Shown here: piece after piece, positions 50,264 to 62,897 of the stretch
How the letters are laid out: the number at the start of each line of letters is the position of its first letter
Numbering within the stretch: the stretch's first letter is position 1
Assembly (NCBI GenBank): GCA_001986395.2
Contig: MQVO02000001.1
Coordinates: 558,001 to 622,000, forward strand
Source of the DNA: Irpex lacteus
Taxonomy: Eukaryota; Basidiomycota; Agaricomycetes; Polyporales; Irpicaceae
Direction of reading: 5' to 3'
DNA length: 64,000 nucleotides
The notes under the pieces: generated by a model
Seen by the model: the letters and a program-made list of their open reading frames with translations, nothing else
Database searches by the model: none
Told to the model about the DNA's origin: nothing
Program-made: the position numbers and the translations under genes

Positions 50264-52116
50264 TCATTTCAGCAGCGTTCGATGATCAAAAGTATACAGC
50301 ATAATTTTGCGCTGACCGGCGTGTTCTACGAGTTGTATAAATCTGCCAGAAACGTCGTCCATAAATGTCCGATTATCATGTTTTCGCATAAATCGTTGCC
50401 CAATGTCTCCGCGAGTTCTGGGATCTCTCGTGTTCCCTAGTAAAATCTCGAGGTATCTGTCTTCCCTGCCCAGACGTATCAGCCCTGATTCGTCGCCAAT
50501 GGGAGTATTCGATCTTGGGCTATGAGCGATAGTGAAAAGACAGATACTATGTGTGGCAGTAACACTCGATGAGAGCATGGATACGTCAAAGCATAGAAAA
50601 CCGTGGTTAAAGAGTGCGCACGAGTAATGCTGCACTTGATACTCAATCATGTCTGGATCCGACGGGGTGACGTCCACAGTGGGAATAGGCATGTAGCGAA
50701 TATCTTTCGCAGGATTCCGTATGTCGTGAAGGGCGGGGAATTCCAGGACATATGCACTGGACGCAAGGTGCGGCCAAATCGTCGCACGGACAAATGGCTC
50801 ACAGCCGACTACCGATCGTATAACGAAGGAAGGATACAAAAGGGCCAGACCACCGGAAGTTTGACTCGGACTCTTCCATACTGAACGCAGTAAGGAAGGC
50901 TCCCCATCGGCACAATTTCTCGCTTGAAAAATATCGATGAGTCGGACCTCATCCTCGTTCTCAAGGCGGTATGATAGGTAACGAGGTGAAAGAAGAGTCA
51001 CCTCCACAGAGGCATAGGCTACCCCCTTGTACAGTGAAATTGTCAGTATGGAAACCATTGGTTTGAAGAACTGGAAGTATACCTCAGAAGACGGCTCCAA
51101 GTAGAACGTAAATATCTCTTTGTCGTTCCGTCCATTGCCTCTGATGGTTCGAGTATGTACCTCAAACAATCCCCGTTTATTTTTGGGAGGGGGTTGGAAT
51201 TGAGTTAAAATAATAGCATCATTCCACTGACAGAAGGCAAACTTTCCGTCGCACATTGTTCTCGAGCATTCCTCCGTCCAGATATGGCGAACATCCTGCT
51301 GTGTGTAGCGGTATATCCTGAATTCATGCGCATTGACACGCGAGGGCCACAAGTCCTCCACACCTGCAAGACTATCAAGATGAAACCGGTAAGTTATGAT
51401 AAATAGAGCAGATGATGAATGTACTTGCACCACTGAGGCATATACCAGAATATGGCCCGTATCAATGGAAGTGGGATAGAGTCGAACGAAACATTCATTG
51501 ATCGGAAGCCCTTCGATCCTAGGAATGGAGATGACCTCGTTGCCAGTAGAAATATCATGAATGTCGAAAGATCCGTTCCTCTTGAGAACGAGTACCCTCT
51601 CTCCTCCGGGAAAGAGAGCTACGTCGGCGCATTTGGAAAGATCCGCAGACCGTAATATCTGCATTTCACGGTGAGGCATCGTCGGACACGAGAAGGCGCG
51701 ATCGACCTGTACGATACGCTGCGATGCCTCTCGTAGCTGGGAGCCAGACATCTTTTCGAGGTCCTCTCGAGAGTACACGGATGGCTTCACGCGTAGCAGA
51801 TCGAGGAAGGCGGCGAACCACACGGAACGATCGTCTACGATATGACGGAGACTTCTACATGTCTGACATGGGGGAATGCCAAGTTAGACACCATGCTATC
51901 GTATAAACAATTGACACGATATCGGCTGACTCACCGCCCGAAGCATGTATAAAGACTTGACAGACAGAGCGAGACATATCTCGAGCCATATATCAGGTGG
52001 AATGCTGTAGACATTTCAGCACTCTAGTTCCAGATATATCCAGACAACTCACTTGGCGACCTAGTGCAGCACCTTCAGTAGACTACTAGCGCGACCGGAA
52101 CACAACTCACATTCAT
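50264..52116 (-). CDS. F-box protein with beta-rich C-terminal region
   Basis: This protein probably acts as the substrate-recognition subunit of an SCF ubiquitin ligase. The spliced exons, in reading order, are 52116-52111, 52060-52053, 52004-51935 and 51862-50264, giving 560 residues in frame. The N-terminus reads IPPDIWLEICLALSVKSLY, then LRATCRSLRHIVDDRSVW, the classic F-box helix pattern. The remaining about 500 residues alternate short hydrophobic strands with phrases such as ADVALFPGGERVLVLKRNGS and FDIHDISTG. This suggests WD40/propeller-like repeats, as in the many basidiomycete F-box proteins of this type. The second exon would be only 8 nt, but it is needed to keep frame between the ATG and the F-box; a different 5' end is possible. 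It lies 361 bp downstream of the alpha-actinin stop, on the same strand. The substrate is unknown. Confidence 0.85.
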
Positions 52117-52477
52117 TGTGGAAGATGCATATGGCCGTACGAGGTCAAAGTGCTACTGCTGCCGACCGTAGCGCGCATTAGACTACTTCCCCAATATACC
52201 GTGTATATGACATTCGGGCTACACATAACTGGTTGGCAGGCCTTGACATTCCCAATCACGAGGGATGGTCTAGCGGTTGCATTAATAGTTCGATGAATGC
52301 ACCATCTTCCACCGTAGAATCTGCGACCATCAATACACAGCAAGCCCCAAGTGGGTTCCTATGCTAAATACAATGTCCTTGGTCCAGCAAGTCCTTACTC
52401 TAACAAAAACACATGCATCAAAAAGTGGGAAGCTGGAATAATCGTGCAGAATCAAAAGTCCCGCAAAAGTCGGTTCA
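52117..52477. other. Intergenic spacer, alpha-actinin to F-box gene
   Basis: These 361 bp should contain the 3' end of the alpha-actinin transcript and the promoter of the F-box gene, both on the minus strand. No further coding exon was seen. Confidence 0.5.
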
Positions 52478-55285
52478 TCATGCAAAAACATCGTCGAGCC
52501 ATGTTTCATAATCATACTCTGGCTCACCCGCATCGTTCTGCGCTGAAGGCATCGCCTCACGAAGATAGTCGATACTGGTCTGTGGAAGATGCGCGAGACG
52601 GAGGTCCAGCTCCGTGACGAAAGGCTATAAACCACCAATAATCAGAGGAATACGGTGTTTCCTAAGTACGAAGAAACCTACCTTGTCGCTTGCGATACCG
52701 CGGAATGACTCTCGTAGCTGAGCTGGCGATGTCTGATCTTCCGTGATCTCAACCTACATAGACGTTAGAGGGATCGCATATTGATGTGTAATACTGCCTT
52801 ACCAGAAGGTTGATGAAAGCTTCATACGTGACAGCACCATAGTCTTGCACCAATTGGTCGTATATGAGGGCACTATCCTCTTCCTGTTGTGGTGTCGATG
52901 TCAGCAACCATCCCAACCCGTCGGCATTATATACGTACTGAATAGACAATACCCAGACTAGCAAGGGCTGCAGCCATCTCTGCAGGCTCCAGAGTATTCG
53001 TTTCATCTTTGTCAAAGTAGCGGAACGTGCTCTCGAATTGTTCGAGTTGGGCCGGTGTCAAGTTTGTCATATTCCGGGACACGATCTGAGCGATGTGCAT
53101 TAGATTTACCCCGTCGGAGAGGAAGACACATCCTACGTACTTGGTTATCAATGAAAGCAATCTTCTTCGATATACTTTGCACCACAAGCTCATATTCGAA
53201 CTCAAGATCACGGTACGTGAAGACCGTGTAGTCGTTCTCTTCCACGTTCGCGGCCTGGCACTCTTGTTCGACCTCTGCAATCGTTGCCAGACTCTCCGTG
53301 AGAGCAGGGACCCTCGTCTGCAATTCCTTGATCTGGTATTGTTGCTCCTGCAGGGCACAATTAGCGATAATATTAGAGCGATCGAAGCGTCCTTACCTCC
53401 AGAGGTCCCTCCATGGCCGCCAACTCGGAGGAGATGAGCGATATGCTTTTCTCGAACTCGTTGGCAAGGTCGGCAAATCGCTTTCGTAGAGTCTCCTTGA
53501 TCCTTTTTCGAACAAAGGTTTAGCGGGGAAAACATGTAGAGTAACTGAAGGAACGTACTCTCTGATTTCAGCATTGATTGCACGCGACCGTTTGGCTTCG
53601 GAAGACAACAGCGCTTTCCACGCAGCCTCGAGATCCTTTCGGAAGAGAAGATTCAACAAACCTATTCGAGGCGGACACAGCATATGCACATACCGCTAGT
53701 GAGAGTCCAGCAGGTGGGACGTATTCTCGCAGCCCATATGTTCGTAGTTTGGTCTGTACATTACCGAAGAGTTGAGACACGTCCTGCTTCTCAGTAACCC
53801 ATTGCCGCTTTGTAGTCTGCTTGTACTTCTGGAAGTTCGCAGCGTGCTCTTTGGCGTCAGCATACGTGCCGGTGAACTTGATGGCGGCCCAGAGTGCCTG
53901 AATCTCTAGAACGGAGGCGAGTAGCTATAGACATAGAACACATTAATATGGAAATCGGTATCAGGGATGAGCTGTGGTAATGGCTTACTGCTCGGACGCG
54001 TCGTTCGTAGTCGTTCTTACTTAGCCACACCGAGTGCATGAGCTCGGCAAACTTTTCTACACGCCGTGAAACAGTCTCTGCTTGATCTACCTACATCCGT
54101 CAGTATCGCCGTTGTCCATCCCAAGCGATTGACGTACCCATGCTCGAAAATGCGTGGAAATAACTTGCGACATATGTCATGACACTACGTTCATCAGGAC
54201 GACTGACATCGCATAAATCAGCAACTTCAAGAAGTTGCTATGATTCGCATTAGTAAAAGGTGAATGGAAACATTGAGCGATGGTGCACATACTGGTATTC
54301 CAAGGTGCTCCTCAGCTACTCGGAATGCGAGACGAGTGTTTCCGTGTCTGTCTGACTGAAAGAAAATATGTCGTCAGTCGCTCAAGCGTCACATGAATGC
54401 TCACCTTATCGAGCCTGTCGAAATCTAGCAAATCAGGGCGGTGACAATGTATAAGTGCGCATCTAAAACCAGAAGCACAAGGAATCGGCATCTCCGCGGA
54501 TTGGTTAGCTCATTAGAGTCACGCACAATGCGAGACCGTCGGACCAGCTTTGCGAGAAGTCTTGTACGTCGACTTCTTTGTAAGGCGCTGTTTTCCTTTG
54601 ACACCAGAGTAGGAGACCTTCTTTCGCTGACAAGCCCTCTTCACTTTCCGATAATGCAGCGGTTAGGTCGTGAATACTTGATTCTACGTGGTGCCACAGT
54701 CTTCAGAACTCACCTAATGTCTGCGATGGTAAATCGAAGGATGAGTGTCCAAATCATGCCCAGGGTGAGCTTCAAGTTGCCGTCGATGATATCTGCGACA
54801 GAGGTGGTTTGTTATTAAAAGCTGAGGCAAGTGAACAAACACATACCTTCCGGACCTATGTTAGTGAGCTTCACCCCTCTCGAGGTAATAAACTCCAGAG
54901 CTTTGTTGACATTCTCTGCCTTCTGAACGCGCATCCGAGGGTTCTTATTGTATCGACCAAGAGAGGTATCACCTACCAACAACGCTTAGTGGGGTCTCAT
55001 TAATTCTAAGTTGGCAAACGTACCCATAATTTCCTAATAAACGAACATCCAATCAACCCATGCGAAGCTTGATACTACGGTGACTGACCATTAGCTGAAT
55101 GAGCCGCACGCCATCTGAAAGATCCTTCACGAGAGAAGTCATAGGAGGATATCCAGCTGCCTCTAGCTTTGTATTTAACCTATATCCAACGTGAATAAAC
55201 GAAATGACGCGCCATACATGAATACACACCACTTGCAGAATGTCCTCTGCTGAACATCGCGCGAACGCGCTTCTAAGGACTCCAT
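52478..55285 (-). CDS. ain1: Alpha-actinin (actin cross-linker)
   Basis: This gene encodes a fungal alpha-actinin, which bundles actin filaments at the cytokinetic ring and at patches or hyphal tips. It is read from many small exons; I did not fix every junction. The N-terminus [19 protein letters not shown] followed by [20 protein letters not shown] is the first calponin-homology domain. It ends with [18 protein letters not shown]. The second CH domain contains [20 protein letters not shown] and [15 protein letters not shown]. Spectrin-like helices follow, including [20 protein letters not shown]. The C-terminus has paired EF-hands beginning [17 protein letters not shown], whose first loop (D1, D3, T5, T7, E12) could bind calcium, and ends [12 protein letters not shown]. 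The start is the only ATG before the first CH helix; its first intron splits the codon of the Trp in CKW. Expected length is about 620 residues, usual for fungal alpha-actinins, which have fewer spectrin repeats than animal ones. It diverges from POB3. Confidence 0.92.
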
Positions 55286-55576
55286 CGCACGATGTTGTAG
55301 TCTTCCTGTCTTGTGTGTGGCCCCAGTAATGTGTTATAAGTTTACTAGAGTTGAGAAGAAGTATAAGCTCTACCGCGATTTAAGTTGAAAGTGGTCTGAA
55401 GTAAGATATATGAAGCACTTTATGCAGGCAGGGTCGCCTCCATGAGCCTGTCGGCAACGGCCGAAAGACGCGTTCTGCAATATTTGGTGAGCATACCGCG
55501 TTTGGTCAGGGTGCTCAGGCTTGCTCTTGAACCACCACCATCTCAGTCGTCGCCCAGGGCAAGAAAGGCGCATAAA
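55286..55576. promoter_or_regulatory. Shared divergent promoter, alpha-actinin / POB3
   Basis: The ATGs of the two genes lie back to back across 291 bp. Both promoters and 5' leaders must fit here, so the genes may be co-regulated. No TATA box or named element was identified. Confidence 0.6.
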
Positions 55577-57834
55577 ATGGCCACGCAATTCGACGAAATT
55601 TACCATGGACTGTCGCCTCAAGTCGGAAGTACGTACTCAAACATCGAGGTCGCGCAATGTGGCACTGAAGGTTATGTACAGAGCTGCGTATTGCGGCGAG
55701 TGGTATAGCGTGGAAGGGCGACGGTAAGGATGCGGAGACCATCGCAATTCCTTCAGAGGACATCAAGTGGGCGCAATGGATGCGCGTCGCCCGGAATTAC
55801 CAGCTACGGATAAGTCACGGTCACAAAGACAAGAAGCAGGCTTCAGACAGGAAGCAGGAGACTTTCGACGGCTTTCTTCGTGAAGTACGTGTCGCATCGA
55901 TAACCAGCCTGTGTACCATATACTTAGCTGTGCCTGTTTTAGGACCACGACAGACTTGCGCAGCTGCTGAAGCAGCACTTTAGCATTGCACTTGAATCCA
56001 AGGAAGTATCTGTTAAGGGATGGAATTGGGGGACGACAGACTTCCAGGGTACGTGGCCTTTACTAGCGTTCTGATATGTGTCTAAAGAGCACCTGTAGGA
56101 CAGGACCTCGCTTTCCTGGTCTCAAACAAGACTGCCTTCATGCTTCCTCTCCCCAACGTCGCCAATTCGAATATTGCTGGCCGTACGGAAGTTTCACTCG
56201 AGTTCGCTACCCCTGCCGACCGGAAATCTTCAAGACACGACGAGCTTACAGAGATCCGATTCTACGTACCCGGAACGACGACGAAGGAACGCGGCTCTGA
56301 TGCAGGCTCTCAGAAGTCGGACAACGAGGATGAAGAGGAGGTCAGCGCTGCTCAGGCATTCCACGACGCCGTTAAGGAGAAAGCAGAGATTGGACAAGTT
56401 GCCGGAGACATTATTCTCAGCTTCGAGGAGGTCCTTGTCCTCACACCTCGTGGTCGATACGATGTCGACATGTTCCCTGAGTTCCTTCGTCTACGTGGTA
56501 AGACATACGACTACAAGATCGTCTATGGTAGTATATCGAGGCTATTCCTCCTACCTAAGGATGATCAGCATGTTCTTTTCATTGTGAGTTTCACATTTCG
56601 TTACTGGAACACGCGCTAAACCAACCCCCAGCTTGGCTTGAGCACGCCGATCCGTCAAGGTCAGACCCGATACCAGTACCTTGTCATGCAGTTTAGCAGA
56701 GATGAGGAGAGTACTGCCGAGCTTAACATGACTGAGTGCGTGGTGGTCTTCTAAACGAATATTTGAAGTAGACTGACGTTGTGGATAGGGAGGAGGTGGC
56801 TAAATACGATCGTCTGAAGAAGTCATACGATGATCCCACCTTCGAAGTCGTATCAGGGGTCTTCAGAGCCCTCTCTGGCAGGAAAATCATCGGTGCGGGT
56901 AGCTTCCAAAGGTACAACATATATATTTTTATAATTGAAAGTGACGCTAATGGTGCCTCAGTCGTGGTGGCCACCCAGGAATCAAAGCAAACTTGAAAGC
57001 CGTGCAAGGCGACTTGTTCATGCTCGAAAAATACATCTTCTTCGTCTCGAAGCAGCCCACCCTCATCGAACTCTCCGACATCCACCAAGTCGTCTTCTCC
57101 CGTCTCGGTGCAGGTCTCGGTGCAACTGCTGCTCGTACCTTCGATTTGAAGATCGTCACCAAGAGCGGTCCCGAGTATACGTTCACCTCTATCAACAAGG
57201 AGGAGCATGAGGTGACGGAGTCGTACTTGAAGGATAAGAAGGTGAAGGTGAAGAATGAGATGATGGAGGGCGAGCTTATTATGGGCGTTGATGATGAAGA
57301 TGAGGAGATGCAGAGTGTTGCTAGCAGTGGTGAAGAGGCACCTAAGCCGAGACGAGGCGCTGACGACGACGAAGATAGTGAGGAAGGTAGGTGTCCCTCG
57401 TTTTTCTCCTCGATGACTTCCTCACTCAGCATGCTACTTTCTCCGCCACAGACGAAGACTTCCAAGCATCCGACTCAGACGCTGGATCGCCCACAGACTC
57501 ATCTTCCGACTCCGAAGGTGGCCAAACTGCGTCAGACGCCAGCGGCGACCGTGAGTTCACGAAGAAGGGCAAAGGAAAGGCAGCCGGAGCCAAGAAGAAA
57601 GCGCCCGCTAAGAAGTCAAAGGCCAGCGAAGAGAGCGACGCCGATGACGATGACGAGGATGATAAACCGAAGAAGAAGGCTGCGCCGAAGCCAAAGCCTA
57701 AGCCTAAGAAGAAGGATGAGGATGCTATGGATGTTGATGAGGACAAGCCGAAACCGAAGCCTAAGCCTAAGCCGAAGGCGAAGGAGCCGGAGGAGGGACC
57801 AGCAAAGAAAAAGCTGAAGAAGACCGACGCCTGA
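55577..57834 (+). CDS. POB3: FACT complex subunit Pob3 (SSRP1 family)
   Basis: Pob3 pairs with Spt16 in FACT, the histone chaperone that loosens and rebuilds nucleosomes during transcription and replication in the nucleus. Eight exons: 55577-55628, 55682-55884, 55943-56048, 56099-56583, 56632-56735, 56789-56911, 56962-57386 and 57452-57834. They sum to 1,881 nt, or 626 residues. The N-terminal PH-like part has LRIAASGIAWKGDGK. The SSRP1 core has TEVSLEFATPADRKSS, then ILSFEEVLVLTPRGRYDVDM and SRLFLLPKDDQHVLFI. The Rtt106-like PH part has GSFQSRGGHPGIKANLKA. The tail switches from acidic (DDDEDSEEDEDF) to lysine/proline-rich (repeats of PKPK) ending KKKLKKTDA. No HMG box is present, as is normal for fungal Pob3, where a separate Nhp6-type protein supplies it. 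The start ATGGCCACGCAATTC gives the usual N-terminus. Confidence 0.95.
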
Positions 57835-58230
57835 GTCTTGTTTTCCTTTCATTCGTTGCTCTGGTATCTCTATCGTACCTCACTTTTTGTGCTTCGCATT
57901 TCTTTTCGTCCTGCCACTACTCCTACGATCTGTCATGTTTTAACTATCCGATTGCTAGTAATGTATCGAGTCTATACATGACATCTAAGAGTTACAACCG
58001 ATGGTATACGTACAAAATGAGTTAGGTAAGAGATGGTATGTAGAAGATATGTGAACGCGAAACAGAGTCAAGGAGTGTGCGACGGTTACCCATAAGGTGG
58101 AGATAGAGATAAATACGGAAAGGAGTGTGGTAAGTTAGGTAGGTGTTGCGGAAGGTATACAGATGCTGAGAGTCCGAGGGACGACGCCGAAACAGAATAA
58201 AGATAGCGGAGACGAGAAGATCGAGACAGT
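57835..58230. terminator. Convergent intergenic region, POB3 and RA-PH gene
   Basis: The two genes point at each other across 396 bp. It should hold both 3' UTRs and polyadenylation sites. No coding exon is visible, and no single poly(A) signal could be assigned with confidence. Confidence 0.45.
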
Positions 58231-61200
58231 TTACATAGCCCGTTTGGCCAACAATGAACCTGGTTCGAATGTTGGCGGAGGTGGGGGAGCCTGAGGGTCG
58301 ACTATCGCGGACTGGTCGAGAGTTAGGAGCGGCTGGGCAGGCCGTCTGCGCGTGCCTGCGCGCGAGAGGGCCGCGCCATTTGAGACAGCCGGTGCTGTGA
58401 CGGCCGTACTGGAAAGAATGTTGCGCTCTTGGTGTAATACGTACGACTGTACGGTTTTGATGAGTTGTTGTAGCTTCAAACCTTACTAAGGACAACTTAC
58501 CCGAGCAAGAAGGATGCTTTCTAACCACCTGAGGCCATCTTTTTCATCGCAAGAGAATACGTGGACGTAGTCCGTTGTACTCTCGAAAAATGACAGACTG
58601 TCCGTTGATTTGACAGCGAATACGAATGCTTTGGGAGCCTTGCTAATCCGGGTAACAGCGTAGGCGTCGAAGTTGTTCAATGAGCAAAGCATCTGCTGGT
58701 CTTTGCCCTGTTTCATACGCGATTGAGCGAGGTGCTTCAGAACATGTATACTCGAGACTTACCGATTCACGTTTAGAAACCCAGAGACTGTGCTCACGCA
58801 GCTCAAGCCATCTCTTTTGCCACTTCCCACGTTTATACTCCCATTGAACTGAGCCGCTAAACATGGGTGAGCTGGATGGAATAGCCTGTTGCGCGTTCGT
58901 ATGCTGCGTCAGCCAAGAGCCAAGAAATACAATCGTTATACACTCACGGCACGACTGAGCTTGGGAGCCAGAGATGTTCTTTTCGCCAGTAAGACGTTCG
59001 TCGTTTTATCGGCCATCCACGAGTTTGTAACGCCCGACAAGGTTTCGAAACTGCGAACTGGCCGCTCTGTACACTATATCAGCTCGTTGCGCCTGTACAA
59101 ATAAAATGAGTGTCCACGCACCCATGCCGAAATCTTGGCAAAGCTCGAAAATCATCCACCCACTCGCACTCCCATCCAGATATCCTTGATTCTGCAACAA
59201 CTCGAGTGCGTCGTGTGCTGTAGAATGAGAACTCAACTCCAGCTGACAATACTTCTGCAGAGTATCAATGAATATCCGCTGCTGATAAGCCATCACAACA
59301 GGTAGTATCTCCCCAGATGGCAATGGTGGCAACGGGGGACGCGCCATCTCGTTTGAAGGTCTACCCGAGCGATCTGCACTTGTCCTCCTCGAGTGAGATC
59401 GAGTGGAGCGTGCTCTGTCCAGACTTGTGCGACCTGCTTCTTCCCTGGACGGTGGTCGCGGCATACTCGATGGTGGAGGGACGTCCCGATGTTTCCGGCT
59501 GGCACTCGTCGCACTACGGTGCAACCCAGACCCGGAGACAGAAGTAGGAAGAGGCGGGGCCACCTCATCGGTAGTCGTGCGCGGTCGGTGGAACGAGCGC
59601 ATATGCATGAGACGCCGTTGGGCCCCTGCAGCCTCCTGCGATGTAGGGTTCGCAGACGATCGTGAGCCTCCTTCAAAGGGTACGTTCCCGAGCAACGGTG
59701 ACCGTGGCATAGGCGATTGGAGATCCTGAGAGGTCTTTCGCGATATGGCAGATGGTGTAGGTGGGACAGCAAGAGTGTTATTGGCTGTCGAGTTTGTCTG
59801 AACGCGAAGCAGCTTCTTGGTGAGGTCGCCGACGCTGAATGGACTAGAGGTTTGACTTGGCATCGTCTTGGTGCGTGGACGACCCACTGGCGCGGAGGCT
59901 GACTGATGAGCAGGTTCTTGCATGACATGAGGTTTTGGCTTGACTGACGCAGTGATGGATTCTATAGCGAAGGCTTTTGCGGCGGACGAAGAAGGCGGCG
60001 GGGGGATGTATCGCTCGTGTGGTAGAGGTTGCAAGGGAGGCAGAGGTGACACTGGGGCAGACCTATCGGACGTCCCTGGACGACGAAGACTCCGTGCTCT
60101 CCGCCTCTCATCTCTCTCGTCCCTGATTTGTCTCCGGATAGTTCGTTGCGCCTTCAGTGCTGTGGGCATCTTCTGCGCCAATGGCACATCGTCATCTGTA
60201 CCAGACGGACTAGACGGTATGCGTGGTGATCTGACTCGAGGAGCTGGCTTCACTTCGCTTTCATCGTCTGAGCTTTCCTCGTCCTCGTCCGTATCGGTAT
60301 CGTTGCGTGCAGGGACAGACGTACGCGGCGGCGGCCGTCTGTTCCAATCGTCATCCCCGCCACCACCACCTCGTCGTCCACCGCCCGAACCCCCGCCATA
60401 CCCATCCGCGCCTCCACTGCCTCCACCGTGCGAACCACTATACCCGTTTACCCCATGACTTCGGTTGTACTCCGAGGAAACATTTCTGGAACCACTGTAA
60501 CCGCCGCGTCGCCCACCTTCACTATCAACCATCTCCTCCGGAGCAGAAGCATAAGTGCTCGACTCGGTCTCCGACGGGTCAAGCTGCCCTAAGCGAGCAG
60601 TGATATCCGCACCTGAACTATCGCTCATCTCCACCTCCACCTCCTCCCCCGCTACTATACGACGGCGCACGTAAGGCCGAGATGGCCTTGTTGGAGAATC
60701 AGGTCGTGCACTGGCCTCAGGCAAGATCCCGAGCGCAGATATGTATTCAGATGAGCCACCGTCGCTATCCTCATCTGAGTCGCTATGGAAGCTCAAGAAA
60801 TCGACCTCCTCGCCGTAATCGCTGGATGTACCAGATGAAGCCGTCTCACTGCTTACGAAGGAACCTGTTGAAATAGGCGAGAGCGGGTTGACGTCCATCT
60901 CCGTCGTCCACTCCAAGGAGATACTCTGTGTCGACGGAGTTCGCTGATGATCTGTTTGGAAGGGGCTCCGAATAGTTCGCGCAGATGTGCCTGGTTCGAA
61001 ATCGCAGTCGCCTTCCTCCTCGCGCTGAGTAGATGTGGCGACCCCAGAAATGCCAATCCCGAGGGTCGACGGTCGCCTGTGAAGCTGGGAGATGGCCTGC
61101 GAGTAATCGTAGTCGAGCGTGGCAGCGAGGTCGTCATATATAGAATGCGTTGCCTGTCTCGGGAATCTGTCCGGAATATACTGGTAACCTTCGGGTCCAT

Positions 61201-62897
61201 GTGATGACGCATGTCCGGGTATAGAGACGGGAAGTTGCGGTGTGGAGGGAAAGGAAGTCTCTGGCGAGCTGACTATTTCATCCGAGAAGTCAGGCGCATC
61301 AGAGGAGAAGGATAAGCTCGAAGTAGAGCGGGACGGTGTCGGGTCTGATTGAGCACGGACCAACGGGTTAGGTCGACTACCCAACATGTTCGCCTCTGAA
61401 GCGCGTGGCGTGGTAGACCGGACAATCTCCTCCTCGTCCTGACAAGAGTCGTCGAAGGAAGAATTGTCAATCGACTCGTCATCACACTCAGAAGCGTATA
61501 ATCGTGAGTCTCGAATCGTACTTAACCCGGATGACCTTCTCGAATCTGAATCGTGGTCGTCATACGAGTCTGTGTCCGAAGACGACGTGGACTCCCACGG
61601 CTCTGCAGGCAGCTGCGCACCGACACGGCCCCTCTTAACCTATTGCATATAGTCGCATAAGTCTTTGAATTTGTAGTAATGAGTATGCTTGCCTCACCTT
61701 TGGCGCGATCACGTGCATCTGTGCAAGAGAATGCAGGGAGGGCAGAGAAGGTCGCGAGCGGAAGGCTGGACGCGCGTAAGCTGACCTCGCCTGCCCGTTT
61801 CCAGAAGAGCGAGGGCGTCGAGTAGACGGCATCGCAGAGTAGCCAAGTATGGGAGTTGACGGAGGTGTTCGAGGGGGCACAGGCCATCGTCCGCCACGTT
61901 CGTACGTCGCGTCGATAGAATCACCTGCAAGAGGAGAACGCGGCGTTGGGAATGTCTTGAGTGAACCGGTAGCCACTACCGAAGTATCAATCTTAGGAGA
62001 GAGCGAAGGTAGAGATATCTGTGAAGCAGATGCTTCCGCGAACAAAGTCACAGCGGGAGCAGGAGAGAGGTCCGCAAAGGGATCATCATCCAGCAAGTCA
62101 GACGGGGGCGAGTTGCGCAACGGCTCTGGACGCGAACGAGTCTCAGGCATAGGAGGAATGGGTATGGCTGGTGGTAGAACGTATGACGAGGTTGATGCCG
62201 CTGCCGAGTGGGATCGTAGTCTGGTAGTAGACGTAGGTGTCGGAGGGGCCATGATCCCCTCCGCTGCCATGGCAGACTGAAAGAAGGGTGGGACCAGGAT
62301 AGCCTGCAGGGACCGGCGCTTTTTGGGCATCACGAATCCTGTTGAGATGGTAGCCTCGGGCTGCGCAAGAATAGAATGGCAACGTTTGTCCGGATGAGTG
62401 GTGAAAGACCGTGAGGTAGATATGGTGTGTGATATCTCGCTAGGCGAGGGGTTGGGGGATAACTATAGAAGACATCAGCTCAGCAATTCTAAAGCGGGCA
62501 CACATCCCGGGTGTGGTGTCTCCTTATATCAAGCAACACGTCCCGCGCGGATGAGCGAGACGCGTAGACTGAATAAACCGCAGGCTGTTGGGTTCGCCAA
62601 CTTTTCTTCACCCACTTTACAGCGTCCGCCACCTGCACGACCTAGATCAGACGAAACACTCACCTGTGGGTACCCCTCCTGCAACTCTTCCAATCCGCTC
62701 GTGTGCGAGGTTCTTGCGACAATATTACGGTGTTGATTTAAGCTGCCATAGCCCCCGTAGAAGGTTGGTGTGCCTGGTGAGAGAATGTGAAAGCCAAAAG
62801 TGGGGAATTTGTCGTTGTGGTCGTCGGTACCGCAGGGAATGCCGGCAGATGGTGGGTGGAAGGTGAGAAGCGAATCGTCTGGGAGCTGGATAGGCAT
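58231..62897 (-). CDS. RA-PH domain signalling protein, MRL/RIAM-like architecture
   Basis: This is a large, mostly disordered protein carrying a Ras-association domain next to a pleckstrin-homology domain, as in Grb7/10/14 and RIAM/lamellipodin adaptors. It should link a Ras/Rap-type GTPase and membrane lipids to polarity or actin control. Exons in reading order are 62897-62664, 62360-61698, 61633-59122, 59066-58948, 58885-58763, 58707-58501 and 58446-58231, giving 1,357 residues. The first about 960 residues are Ser/Pro/Arg-rich, with acidic and glycine-rich patches. The RA domain runs from IFIDTLQKYCQLELSSHSTA through MIFELCQDFGMERPVRSFE to KTTNVLLAKRT. The PH domain has MFSGSVQWEYKRGKWQKRWL and ends near CDEKDGLRWLESILLAR. 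A proline run (PPPPPTFEPGS) precedes the C-terminus. The first exon is the least certain part: it joins in frame across a 303-bp intron, and an alternative ATG lies at 62330. It converges with POB3. Confidence 0.82.
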
